From SHZI01 sp038214295 (lineage in GTDB: Bacteria; Pseudomonadota; Gammaproteobacteria; Steroidobacterales; GCA-2729495), in contig JBBQSA010000008.1 of assembly GCA_038214295.1 (NCBI GenBank), forward strand, positions 1 through 64,000: a stretch of DNA of 64,000 nucleotides. The letters are read 5' to 3'. The number at the start of each line of letters is the position of its first letter. The first letter of the stretch is position 1. Shown piece after piece: positions 8,725 through 17,056 of this stretch. The notes under the pieces were generated by a model. That model was not told the origin of the DNA, searched no databases, and was given only the letters and a program-made list of their open reading frames with translations. Made by a program: the position numbers and the translations under genes.

Positions 8725-8976
8725 CGGGTTTCGACGAAGCTCTGGGTGAGGCGTGAGTATCTTGTGGACAAAGTGCCGGAGAGGAGAGCCACACAGTTTG
8801 TACACAGGTGCTACATTGTCTGTCAGGCAGTAAACGCACAGGCTGAAGTGGTCCTAAAGCACTATAAATAAAGGCGCAATGCGATTTCATCAACAGCTGA
8901 GTGCCTCCCTAATAATCACTACTATTCTGTATATCAAAACAGTAATTATTAATCGCCACCTGCATAGGACCCCGGC
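8725..8976. other. dnaA-dnaN intergenic region with AT-rich block
   Basis: A 252-base gap unusually long and AT-rich for this window. It contains a one-mismatch DnaA box (TGTGGACAA, 8763-8771), a weaker TTGTACACA (8798-8806), and a strongly AT-rich tract around 8862-8955 that includes TATAAATAAA, CTAATAATC and TAATTATTAATC. Such a tract fits a DNA unwinding element and/or the dnaN promoter. Either this gap or the one before dnaA, or both together, are the best oriC candidates in the window. Confidence 0.5.
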
Positions 8977-10095
8977 ATGAAGTTCACTACCTCGCGTTCA
9001 ACGCTGCTGAAACCGATCCAGGCTGTCATCGGCGTTGTGGAGCGCCGTCAGACGATGCCGATACTCGCTAATGTCCTCATGGTGGTGCGGGGCCAGGAAC
9101 TCGCGGTCACCGCGACTGATCTCGAGGTGGAGCTGGTCGCTCGTGTGCCACTCGACAAGGTCGACAGTGAGGGCGAAGTCACGGTGCCCGGGCGTAAGCT
9201 GCTGGACATCTGCCGCGCGCTGCCTGATGACGCCAACGTGCAGGTGCACCTGGACGGCGACCGGCTGGTCATCAAGTCCGGTCGCTCGCGCTTCGTACTC
9301 GGCACGTTGCCCGCGGCGGAGTTCCCCGTCGTTGACGAGGTGGAACCGGTGCAGAGCCTGCAGTTGAGCCAGGTGGATCTGCGGACGTTGATGGACAAGA
9401 CTCATTTCGCGATGGCCCAGCAGGATGTTCGTTACTACCTCAACGGCCTGCTGCTGGAGGCGGGCCGGAAAGTGGTGAGGGCCGTGGCGACGGACGGCCA
9501 CCGGCTCGCCTTGTGTGAGCTGGCGATTGACGGGTCCAAGAGCGGCAAGTCAGCGAAGAGCGAGTCCCACCAGGTGATCATTCCCCGGAAGGGCGTGCAG
9601 GAGCTGCAGCGGTTGCTGGTGGGCGAGGGGGAGGTAACTCTGGCGATCGGAACAAATCACGTTCGCGCCACGATCGGCGACATTCGCTTCACTTCGAAGC
9701 TAATTGACGGCCGTTTCCCCGATTATGAGCGCGTGATCCCGAAGCCCCAGGGCAACGTTTTGAAGGCTGGGCGTGATGTGTTGAGGCATGCGCTGCAGCG
9801 CGCCGCGATTCTTTCCAATGAGAAATACCGGGGTGTGCGGCTCGAGTTGGCCGACGCCACGCTGCGCATCCAGGCCAATAACCCGGACCAGGAAGAGGCC
9901 CGGGACGAGATCGAGGTGGAATACAGCGGTGATCCCCTGGAGATCGGTTTCAACGTCAACTACCTGCTGGACGCGCTGGCGGCTGTGGATGGTGAGCAGG
10001 TGGAACTGGGCTTCGTGGATGCCAACAGCAGCTGCCTGATCACTAGCCCGGGAACGGCGATGGCCCGGTACGTGGTGATGCCCATGCGGCTTTGA
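8977..10095 (+). CDS. dnaN: DNA polymerase III beta sliding clamp
   Basis: The processivity clamp that encircles DNA and tethers polymerase III and other factors. The 372-residue length is close to the family norm (366 in E. coli). It begins MKFTTSRSTLLKPIQAV and shows the three repeated clamp domains, with the conserved VRYYLNGLLLE and ATDGHRLALCE in domain II and a C-terminal YVVMPMRL, matching the family's terminal MPMRL. The stop codon lies one base before the recF GTG, indicating co-transcription with recF. Confidence 0.98.
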   Translation: MKFTTSRSTLLKPIQAVIGVVERRQTMPILANVLMVVRGQELAVTATDLEVELVARVPLDKVDSEGEVTVPGRKLLDICRALPDDANVQVHLDGDRLVIKSGRSRFVLGTLPAAEFPVVDEVEPVQSLQLSQVDLRTLMDKTHFAMAQQDVRYYLNGLLLEAGRKVVRAVATDGHRLALCELAIDGSKSGKSAKSESHQVIIPRKGVQELQRLLVGEGEVTLAIGTNHVRATIGDIRFTSKLIDGRFPDYERVIPKPQGNVLKAGRDVLRHALQRAAILSNEKYRGVRLELADATLRIQANNPDQEEARDEIEVEYSGDPLEIGFNVNYLLDALAAVDGEQVELGFVDANSSCLITSPGTAMARYVVMPMRL

Positions 10096-10096
10096 C

Positions 10097-11179
10097 GTGA
10101 CGGCGGCCAGCCAGGCCCCGGTGGTGGCCGAGGTTCAGCTCGGCGCCTTTCGCTGCTTTGATTCGGCCGCGCTGCAACCGGGTCCTGGATTCAATCTCAT
10201 TGCCGGGGCTAATGCTTCGGGCAAGACGAGTCTGCTCGAGGCCATCTATTTCCTCGGGCGGGGCACGTCTTTTCGGGCCCCCCGGGCAGAGGCGGCCATC
10301 CGCTTTGATGCGGATCGCTGCACGCTTTTTGCGCGCTTGGGCACAGGGAGAGCCTCCCGGGTCGGACTTGAGGTATCCCGGTCGGACGGATTGGCAGTGC
10401 GGGTCGACGGGGCGCCGGGCACCCGGGCGGACTTGGCCCATGCCCTGCCCGTGCAGATCCTTGATCCAGCGAGCCATGAACTAGTGAGCGGCGCCCCTGC
10501 TGGGCGGCGGCAGTTCCTGGATTGGGGGGTGTTCCACGTGGAACAGTCCTTTCTCCCGGCCTGGCAGCGGTACCGGCGAGCCCTGCAACAGCGAAATGCG
10601 GCCTTGAAAACCCGGAACGGCGCGGCGGCCTGGCTTTGGGACGAGCCCCTGCTGGCGGACGGGCTGCTCGTAGACGCTTGCCGGCGGCGCCAGCTGGAAC
10701 TCCTGGAACCCCGGGTGCGGGAGGTGGCGGAGCGCCTGCTGGGTGCCGAGGTGGCGCTCAACTACCAGGCTGGGTGGGCCGAAGAGCTCAGTCTCGCCGA
10801 CGCGCTCCCGAGGGCGCGCGACCGGGATCTCCAAATGGGCACGAGCACGGTTGGACCCCATCGGGCGGATTTCCGCATCACTGTCCGGAGCCGGCGGGCG
10901 CGGGACACCGTGTCCCGGGGCCAGGAGAAGCTGGTGGCAGCGGCCCTGACCCTTGCGCAGATCGAGCTTGTGGCTGAGGCGCGGGGACAGACGGTCGTGC
11001 TGTTGTTGGATGAGCCGGGCGCGGACCTGGACCGGGAACATCTGGAGCGGCTCCTGGCCGACGTGGCCCGGGCCCCGGTCCAGTCCTTCGTCACCTCGCT
11101 AGATCCGGGCGGTGTCCGCATCCCCGAGGGTGGTCGGGCGTTCCACGTGGAACATGGAGAGGTGCGAGCTTTGCTATAA
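10097..11179 (+). CDS. recF: DNA replication and repair protein RecF
   Basis: RecF is an SMC-like ATPase that helps load RecA at gaps with RecO and RecR. The 360-residue protein has Walker A GANASGKTSLLEAIYFLGRG near residue 37, a central helical region, an ABC signature-like VSRGQEKLV and a Walker B LLLDEPGADLD. The GTG start at 10097 is one base after the dnaN stop. Two near-identical palindromic sites lie inside the coding region, each encoding FHVE; see the parS entries. Confidence 0.96.
   Translation: MTAASQAPVVAEVQLGAFRCFDSAALQPGPGFNLIAGANASGKTSLLEAIYFLGRGTSFRAPRAEAAIRFDADRCTLFARLGTGRASRVGLEVSRSDGLAVRVDGAPGTRADLAHALPVQILDPASHELVSGAPAGRRQFLDWGVFHVEQSFLPAWQRYRRALQQRNAALKTRNGAAAWLWDEPLLADGLLVDACRRRQLELLEPRVREVAERLLGAEVALNYQAGWAEELSLADALPRARDRDLQMGTSTVGPHRADFRITVRSRRARDTVSRGQEKLVAAALTLAQIELVAEARGQTVVLLLDEPGADLDREHLERLLADVARAPVQSFVTSLDPGGVRIPEGGRAFHVEHGEVRALL
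10530..10545. other. parS-type centromere site 1 (inside recF)
   Basis: TGTTCCACGTGGAACA is a perfect 16-bp palindrome identical to the Pseudomonas-type parS sequence recognised by chromosomal ParB, and close to the general consensus TGTTNCACGTGAAACA. Its place about 3 kb from dnaA fits the origin-proximal clustering of parS sites. No parA or parB gene is in this window. Confidence 0.85.
11139..11154. other. parS-type centromere site 2 (end of recF, at gyrB promoter)
   Basis: CGTTCCACGTGGAACA matches the parS sequence at 15 of 16 positions, with an intact 14-bp palindromic core (11140-11153). It lies 609 bases from site 1 and its right end falls where the -35 element of the gyrB promoter would be, so ParB bound here could influence gyrB transcription. 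Confidence 0.82.
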
Positions 11180-11180
11180 T
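11172..11180 (+). promoter_or_regulatory. Extended -10 promoter for gyrB
   Basis: TGCTATAAT is a perfect extended -10 element (TG-N-TATAAT, with TATAAT at 11175-11180) placed 27 bases before the gyrB ATG and overlapping the recF stop. No good -35 hexamer is visible; 17 bases upstream is ACATGG, partly within the parS-like palindrome. Extended -10 promoters often do without a strong -35. Confidence 0.65.
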
Positions 11181-11206
11181 TTACTGCTAACCAATCGGGG
11201 CACCTC

Positions 11207-13624
11207 ATGGTCGAATCAGAGCGCTACGACTCCAGTAATATCAAGGTCTTAAAGGGCCTCGACGCGGTCCGTAAACGCCCCGGCATGTACATCGGCGATA
11301 CCGATGACGGCACCGGGCTGCATCACATGGTTTTCGAGGTCGTCGATAACTCCATCGACGAGGCACTCGCCGGCTTCTGCACCAACATCACGGTCACGAT
11401 CCACGCCAACGAAGCGGTCACCGTCACCGACGACGGCCGCGGGATCCCGGTCGATATGCACCCGGAGGAGGGCAAGTCCGCCGCCGAGGTCATCATGACC
11501 GTGCTCCACGCGGGCGGAAAGTTCGACAGCAATTCCTACAAGGTCTCCGGGGGTCTCCACGGGGTCGGCGTCTCGGTGGTCAACGCCCGGTCCGAAGTCC
11601 TGGACCTCACGATCTACCGGGAAGGCCGCATCCACGAGCAGCGCTACCACTTGGGCGATCCGGACGCCCCGTTGGCGGCGACCGGCGAAACCAAGCGTCG
11701 CGGCACGGTCATCCGCTTCCGTCCAAGCGCCGAGATATTCACGAACATCCAGTTTCACTACGACATCCTGGCCAAGCGGCTCCGGGAGCTGTCGTTCCTG
11801 AACCAGGGTGTGCGTATCCACCTGGTGGACGAACGCGACGGGCGCGAGGACGTCTTCGCATTCGAGGGCGGCATTCGCGCCTTCGTCGAGCACCTGAACC
11901 GCAACAAGACGCCGATCCACAGTTCCGTCATCCACTTCTCTCGCACCATCGACACGATCATTGTCGAGTGCGCACTCCAGTGGAACGACGGCTACCAGGA
12001 GAACATGTTCTGCTACACGAACAACATCCCCCAGAAGGACGGCGGCACGCACCTTTCCGGCTTTCGCTCCGCGCTGACGCGCACGCTCAACACCTACATC
12101 GAGAAGGAGCTGAGCTCCCGCAAGGAAAAAGTCGCCACCACCGGTGACGACGCCCGTGAAGGCCTCACTGCCGTCCTGTCGGTGAAGCTCCCCGATCCCA
12201 AGTTCTCGTCCCAGACCAAGGACAAGCTCGTGTCGTCCGAGGTCAAGGCCGCGGTCGAGACGGTGGTGGGCGAGTACCTCGAGGCCTTCCTCCTGGAGCA
12301 TCCCGCCGAGGCCAAGATCGTCGCCTCAAAGCTGATCGACGCTGCCCGCGCGCGCGAAGCGGCGCGCAAGGCCCGGGAAATGACCCGGCGCAAGGGCGCT
12401 CTCGACATTGCCGGCCTGCCCGGCAAGCTTGCCGACTGCCAGGAAAAAGATCCTGCGCTCTCCGAACTCTTCCTGGTCGAGGGCGATTCCGCAGGTGGTT
12501 CCGCCAAGCAGGGCAGGGACCGGCGGACGCAGGCCGTGCTGCCGCTCAAGGGCAAGATCCTGAACGTGGAGAAGGCGCGCTTCGACAAGATGCTGGCGTC
12601 TGCCGAAGTGGGCACGCTCATCACGGCGCTCGGCTGTGGCATCGGCCGGGACGACTACGATCCCGACAAGCTGCGCTACCACCGGATCATCATCATGACC
12701 GACGCCGATGTGGACGGCTCCCACATCCGCACGCTGCTCCTGACCTTCTTCTACCGGCAGATGCCCCAGCTGGTGGAGCGCGGCCACATCTACATTGCCC
12801 AGCCGCCGCTCTACAAGGTCAAGCGTGGCAAGCAGGAAACCTACGTGAAAGACGACGTGGAGCTCAACACGCTGCTGCTCCGCGCCGCGCTCGATGGTGC
12901 GGCGCTGCATGTGAACGCAACGGATCCGCCCCTGCAGGGCGACGCGTTGCGCAGCCTCGCGGAGCAGTTCGTGATTGTGATCGCCATGATCCAGCGGCTC
13001 GCTCGCCGCTACGACACCCGCATTCTTGACCAGCTGCTGTTCCAGCCCGAAGTTACCCCGGCCCGGTATGCCGACAGGGACTGGCTGGCCGGTTGGGCGG
13101 CGGGCCTCCAGAAATCGCTCGCGGCCGTCGTCAACGGCGGCAACGTCGTGTACCGGATCGATGTTTCCGACAACGAAGATGGCATCCAGGGTTTCACGAT
13201 TCGTCGTGCCCGGCACGGCGTCGACGAGCGCACCGAACTGCCGCTGCGTTTCTTCGAGTCGCCCGAGTACCGGAAACTGGCGGAACTGCGGAACAGCCTG
13301 GACGGCCTGATCGGCACCGGGGCCCGCATCGTCCGCGGCGACCAGAAGCGGGACGTGAGCAGTTTCCGGGAGGCGATGGACTGGCTGATGGCCGAGGCCC
13401 GCCGCGGCCAGACCATCCAGCGCTACAAGGGCCTTGGTGAAATGAATCCTGAGCAGCTGTGGGAGACCACGGTGAACCCGGCGACTCGCCGGCTCATGCA
13501 GGTGCGGATCGAGGACGCAGTGGCCGCCGATGAAATCTTTACCACCCTGATGGGCGACCAGGTGGAGCCGCGCCGCGAGTTCATCGAGCGCAACGCGCTC
13601 GCTGCGGAGAACCTGGATATCTAG
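11207..13624 (+). CDS. gyrB: DNA gyrase subunit B
   Basis: The ATPase subunit of DNA gyrase, which with GyrA introduces negative supercoils. At 805 residues it equals the long gammaproteobacterial form. The N-terminal GHKL ATPase shows VVDNSIDEALAG, DDGRGIPVD and GGLHGVGVSVVNA; the TOPRIM region shows EGDSAGGSAKQGRDR, PLKGKILNVEKA and DADVDGSHIRTLLL; the C-terminal part has RYKGLGEMNPEQLWETT. The ATG follows the recF stop by 27 bases. Its TAG shares CTAG with the stop of the convergent plsC gene. Confidence 0.99.
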   Translation: MVESERYDSSNIKVLKGLDAVRKRPGMYIGDTDDGTGLHHMVFEVVDNSIDEALAGFCTNITVTIHANEAVTVTDDGRGIPVDMHPEEGKSAAEVIMTVLHAGGKFDSNSYKVSGGLHGVGVSVVNARSEVLDLTIYREGRIHEQRYHLGDPDAPLAATGETKRRGTVIRFRPSAEIFTNIQFHYDILAKRLRELSFLNQGVRIHLVDERDGREDVFAFEGGIRAFVEHLNRNKTPIHSSVIHFSRTIDTIIVECALQWNDGYQENMFCYTNNIPQKDGGTHLSGFRSALTRTLNTYIEKELSSRKEKVATTGDDAREGLTAVLSVKLPDPKFSSQTKDKLVSSEVKAAVETVVGEYLEAFLLEHPAEAKIVASKLIDAARAREAARKAREMTRRKGALDIAGLPGKLADCQEKDPALSELFLVEGDSAGGSAKQGRDRRTQAVLPLKGKILNVEKARFDKMLASAEVGTLITALGCGIGRDDYDPDKLRYHRIIIMTDADVDGSHIRTLLLTFFYRQMPQLVERGHIYIAQPPLYKVKRGKQETYVKDDVELNTLLLRAALDGAALHVNATDPPLQGDALRSLAEQFVIVIAMIQRLARRYDTRILDQLLFQPEVTPARYADRDWLAGWAAGLQKSLAAVVNGGNVVYRIDVSDNEDGIQGFTIRRARHGVDERTELPLRFFESPEYRKLAELRNSLDGLIGTGARIVRGDQKRDVSSFREAMDWLMAEARRGQTIQRYKGLGEMNPEQLWETTVNPATRRLMQVRIEDAVAADEIFTTLMGDQVEPRREFIERNALAAENLDI

Positions 13625-14334
13625 CGGGCCGTACCCCGAAGCTCGGCAACCTGTGCCTCGATCCAGGCCTGGATCTCCAGGCCGACTTGCCGGGCGTCCC
13701 GGCCGGCAGGATCCACCGGCGCGCCGATGCGGAAGGTGACGGTGCCTGCGCGTTTGCGCCACCCCCGCCGCGGCCAGTAGTCGCCCGCGTCGTGGGCTAC
13801 CGGCACGATCAACCGGCCTGCCTCCTGGGCGAGCAGGATGCCGCTCAATCCGTAGCGGCGGGTTTCCCCAGGCGCCATCCGGGTGCCCTCCGGAAAGATG
13901 TTGACCCAGTGGCCCTCAGCCAGCCGCGCCTTGCCCTTCGCAAGCACCTGCGCGACAGCCTCGTGGCCGGCACCGCGATCAATCGCGATAGGGCGCACGG
14001 CCCACACGGCCCAGCCGAGAAACGGCGCCCACAGCAGTTCCCGCTTGACCACCCAGCACTGACGGGGAAACAGTAAGAACTGGACCAGCGTCTCGTAGGC
14101 GGAGGAGTGCTTCAGCAGCACGACGGAATTGCGGGCCGGGATGTGCTCTGCGCCTTCCACCCGGAAACTGAGGCCGCAGAGCTTTTCCATCAGCCAGAAG
14201 ACCCCGCGCACCCACGCAACCACCAGGGCGTAGGCAACCGGGTAGCCTGCCAGCCGGCCCAGGACGACGATCACGCTCCAGAGCAGCACGCTCAGGAACA
14301 TCAGCACAGTGAAGAGGACAGAGCGGATCAGCAT
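13621..14334 (-). CDS. 1-acyl-sn-glycerol-3-phosphate acyltransferase (PlsC family)
   Basis: Transfers an acyl chain to the sn-2 position of lysophosphatidate in phospholipid synthesis at the inner membrane. The 237-residue protein has an N-terminal hydrophobic segment, the acyltransferase motif KHSSAYET (an H-x4-E variant of H-x4-D also common in beta/gammaproteobacterial members), and the glycerophosphate-binding NIFPEGTRMAPGE. Its start overlaps the end of gmhB by seven bases, so the two are probably co-translated. The adjacency gmhB-plsC downstream of glyQS is common in this group. Confidence 0.92.
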   Translation of the reverse strand: MLIRSVLFTVLMFLSVLLWSVIVVLGRLAGYPVAYALVVAWVRGVFWLMEKLCGLSFRVEGAEHIPARNSVVLLKHSSAYETLVQFLLFPRQCWVVKRELLWAPFLGWAVWAVRPIAIDRGAGHEAVAQVLAKGKARLAEGHWVNIFPEGTRMAPGETRRYGLSGILLAQEAGRLIVPVAHDAGDYWPRRGWRKRAGTVTFRIGAPVDPAGRDARQVGLEIQAWIEAQVAELRGTAR

Positions 14335-14900
14335 GCAGGTTCCCGTTTCTCGGCTATCAGCAGTGTGGCCGCTGCGGCCAGATCCGGAAAGACCTCGGCG
14401 GTGTGCCCCGCGTCCAGTCGCGGCTCGGTCGCCACGCCGTTACCCGTGCGTACCAGCATCGCCCGGGCACCCACTAGCCAGGCCGCCTCCAGGTCCCGCC
14501 AGGAATCGCCGATGGCTGGACGGCCCTTCAGGCTCGCGCCAAACGAGGCTTCGATCTGGCGCATGAGCCCGGCTCGCGGCTTGCGGCACTCGCAGTTGTC
14601 CTCGGGCCGGTGAGGGCAGAAGAAAATACCGGCCAGCTGCCCGCCGGCTGCTGCCACGGCCTGCCGCATGCGTGCGTGGATCTCCTCCAGCGTCTCCAGG
14701 GTAAACAGGCCACGGCCGACGCCGGACTGATTGCTGGCGACCACCACGGTGAAGCCCGCACGGCAAAGGTCCGCCATGGCCTGAATGCTTCCCGGCAGCG
14801 GCAGCCACTCCGTAGGGCTGCGGATGAAATCCGGCGACTCCCGGTTGATCACGCCGTCCCGATCGAGGACGACCAGCTCAAGTGGGGTGGTGTTGACCAT
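14328..14900 (-). CDS. gmhB: D-glycero-beta-D-manno-heptose 1,7-bisphosphate 7-phosphatase
   Basis: A HAD-family phosphatase of the ADP-heptose pathway that feeds lipopolysaccharide core synthesis. The 190-residue protein begins with the catalytic VLDRDGVINRES (nucleophile and acid/base aspartates), has the ASNQSGVGRG motif, and a zinc-binding loop FFCPHRPEDNCECRKP with the C-x-H and C-x-C ligands typical of GmhB. It lies 24 bases downstream of glyS and overlaps plsC. The presence of heptose synthesis supports a Gram-negative host. Confidence 0.95.
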   Translation of the reverse strand: MVNTTPLELVVLDRDGVINRESPDFIRSPTEWLPLPGSIQAMADLCRAGFTVVVASNQSGVGRGLFTLETLEEIHARMRQAVAAAGGQLAGIFFCPHRPEDNCECRKPRAGLMRQIEASFGASLKGRPAIGDSWRDLEAAWLVGARAMLVRTGNGVATEPRLDAGHTAEVFPDLAAAATLLIAEKREPAC

Positions 14901-14924
14901 TGCTCCGGGAGTGGCCCGGTACCC

Positions 14925-17033
14925 CTAGCCGCCCGGGGTGGACAGGCAGGACAGGTCAGCGACGTCGAGGAAGAGCTCCCGCAGCCGCCGCAGCTGGGCG
15001 AGCCGGTTGTTGCGCACCGCCGGCACCTCGGCCATGACCAGCACGGCATCGAAGAAGGCGTCCACGGGCGCCTTGAGTGCCGCGAGCCCCTGCAGCGCCT
15101 CCCGGTACTGCCGCCGGGCGAGGTGCTGGCGATGTGGCCCGGTCACCTGCTCGATGGCCGCGTGCAGTGCCTTCTCTTCCGGGGCCTCGAACAGCGCCGT
15201 ATCGACCCGGTCCGAGCCGGCCGCAGCGCTCCGCAGGATGTTGGCAATGCGCTTGTTCGCCGCCGCCAGGCTCTCCGCTTCCGGCAGCGCCAGGAAGGCG
15301 CGGACGCCAAGCAGCCGGGCGTGAAAATCCACGGGCGAGGCTGGCCGCCGGAGCCGTACCGCCTCGAAGGTCTCGGTAGTCACGGCACCGGCCGGTAGCC
15401 CGGGTGCCAGGCCGTCCAGGTACCAGGCGCGGCCCCGTTCCAGTATGAAGTCGTAAAGCTCGGCCGCGAGGGCGGCCGGATCCTTGGGCTTTACCGGCTG
15501 CAACCCGACGGCGCGCGCGAGCAGTGCCGGCATATCCAGGTCGACCTTGTCCTCAATGAGGATCCGCAGCAGGCCGAGCGCCGCGCGGCGCAGGCCGAAG
15601 GGGTCCTTGTTGCCGCTCGGCCGCTTGCCGAGGGCGAAGACGCCAGCCAGCGTGTCAGCCCGGTCGGCGATAGCGAGAGCCCGGCCCGCCGGAGTTCCTG
15701 GCAGGCGATCGCCGGCGTGGCGCGGCAGGTACTGTTCCTCGATGGCGGCGGCTACCGTGGCGGGCTCGCCATCCTGCGTGGCGTAGTGAAAGCCCATCCG
15801 GCCTTGCAGTTCGGGAAACTCGCCCACCATCTGGGTGAGCAGGTCGGTCTTTGCGAGCAGTGCTGCCCGCTCCACGGGGGCCGGGTCATGGCCGAGCGCG
15901 CTTGCCACCGAAGCGCCAAGCGTCGCCACCCGCTGCGCGCGCTCGAGAACGCTGCCGAGACCCTGCTGGAAGACGACAGTGCCGAGGCGCTCCACCCGGT
16001 TCGCCAGCGGCACCTGCCGGTCCTGGTCCCAGAAGAAAGCCGCGTCGGACAGCCGTGGCAGAATAACGCGTTCGTTGCCCTGCCGGACCTGGTCCGGATC
16101 GCGGCTCTCGAGATTAGCCGTGGTAACGAAGCGGGGCAGCAGCTGGCCGTTCGCGTCACGCACGGGGAAGTAGCGCTGATGGCCCTGCAGCGTCGCGATC
16201 ACGACTTCTTCCGGCAGGCGCAGGAACCGGGCATCGAAGCTGCCGGTGATGGCGACGGGCCACTCCACGAGCCCAGTGACCTCGTCGAGCAGGGCCGGGC
16301 TGTACACGGCCTCGCCACCCGCCGCCGCAGCGGCAGCGTCGGCCATGGCCTGGACCCGCGCCCGTCGCACCGCGAATTCCGGAATCACCCGGCCCTTGCC
16401 CGCGAGCAACGCCGGGTAGTCAGCGGGCGCCGGGATGGGCAGCTCCTCCGGGGCGTGGAAGCGGTGCCCGCGGGTGTTGCGGCCGGGGATGATGCCGAGC
16501 ACCGGCGTGTCGAGCACCGTGTCGCCAAGAAGCATGATGATCCAGTGGACGGGCCGGACGAATTCCACGTCGCCGCTGCCCCAGCGCATCCGCCGCGGAA
16601 TGGGCAACGCCGCGAGGGCCGTCGTGACGAGCCCGGTGAGCAGTTCAGCGGCGGGCCGGCCCGGCACACGCGCACTGTGGAACAGCCAGGCACCCTTCGG
16701 CGTCTCCACCCGGCCCAGCGATTCCACGGGTACGCCGCAGCCCTCGGCGAAAGCGAGGGCTGCCCGGCTGGGAGTCCCGTCGGCGGCGAAGGCGACGTTG
16801 ACAGGCGGGCCGCGCTTTTCGATCAGTTGCTCGGGCTGTGTGAGCTCCAGGCTAGCGGCCAGCACGGCCAGCCGGCGTGGCGTGGCGAAGGACTGGAAGC
16901 TGGCGAAGCCAAGGCCCGCGGCCTTAATGCCCTCCCGCAGGTGCCCGGCGAAGGCGCGCTCCAGGTCGGCCAACGACTTCGGTGGCAGCTCCTCTGTACC
17001 AATCTCGACGAGAAAATCCGCGGTCGTTGCCAT
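14925..17033 (-). CDS. glyS: Glycyl-tRNA synthetase beta subunit
   Basis: The beta chain of the heterotetrameric bacterial glycyl-tRNA synthetase, needed for tRNA recognition. The 702-residue length is normal for the family (689 in E. coli). The start (ADFLVEIGTEELPPKSL) is diagnostic, as are RRMRWGSGDVEFVRPVHWI and RYFPVRDANGQLLPRFVTTAN. The C-terminal region carries the DALR-like anticodon-binding helices (FDAVLVMAEVPAVRNNRLAQ). It starts 23 bases after the glyQ stop and forms the glyQ-glyS operon. Confidence 0.98.
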   Translation of the reverse strand: MATTADFLVEIGTEELPPKSLADLERAFAGHLREGIKAAGLGFASFQSFATPRRLAVLAASLELTQPEQLIEKRGPPVNVAFAADGTPSRAALAFAEGCGVPVESLGRVETPKGAWLFHSARVPGRPAAELLTGLVTTALAALPIPRRMRWGSGDVEFVRPVHWIIMLLGDTVLDTPVLGIIPGRNTRGHRFHAPEELPIPAPADYPALLAGKGRVIPEFAVRRARVQAMADAAAAAAGGEAVYSPALLDEVTGLVEWPVAITGSFDARFLRLPEEVVIATLQGHQRYFPVRDANGQLLPRFVTTANLESRDPDQVRQGNERVILPRLSDAAFFWDQDRQVPLANRVERLGTVVFQQGLGSVLERAQRVATLGASVASALGHDPAPVERAALLAKTDLLTQMVGEFPELQGRMGFHYATQDGEPATVAAAIEEQYLPRHAGDRLPGTPAGRALAIADRADTLAGVFALGKRPSGNKDPFGLRRAALGLLRILIEDKVDLDMPALLARAVGLQPVKPKDPAALAAELYDFILERGRAWYLDGLAPGLPAGAVTTETFEAVRLRRPASPVDFHARLLGVRAFLALPEAESLAAANKRIANILRSAAAGSDRVDTALFEAPEEKALHAAIEQVTGPHRQHLARRQYREALQGLAALKAPVDAFFDAVLVMAEVPAVRNNRLAQLRRLRELFLDVADLSCLSTPGG

Positions 17034-17056
17034 GCTGACAGGGGATCCGGCGGCGC

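Noticed and set aside
12326..13762. Long 478-residue open frame antisense to gyrB
   Set aside because: It is the mirror of gyrB codons in a GC-rich genome; composition is His/Arg/Ala-rich with no domain, and gyrB is fully conserved on the other strand.
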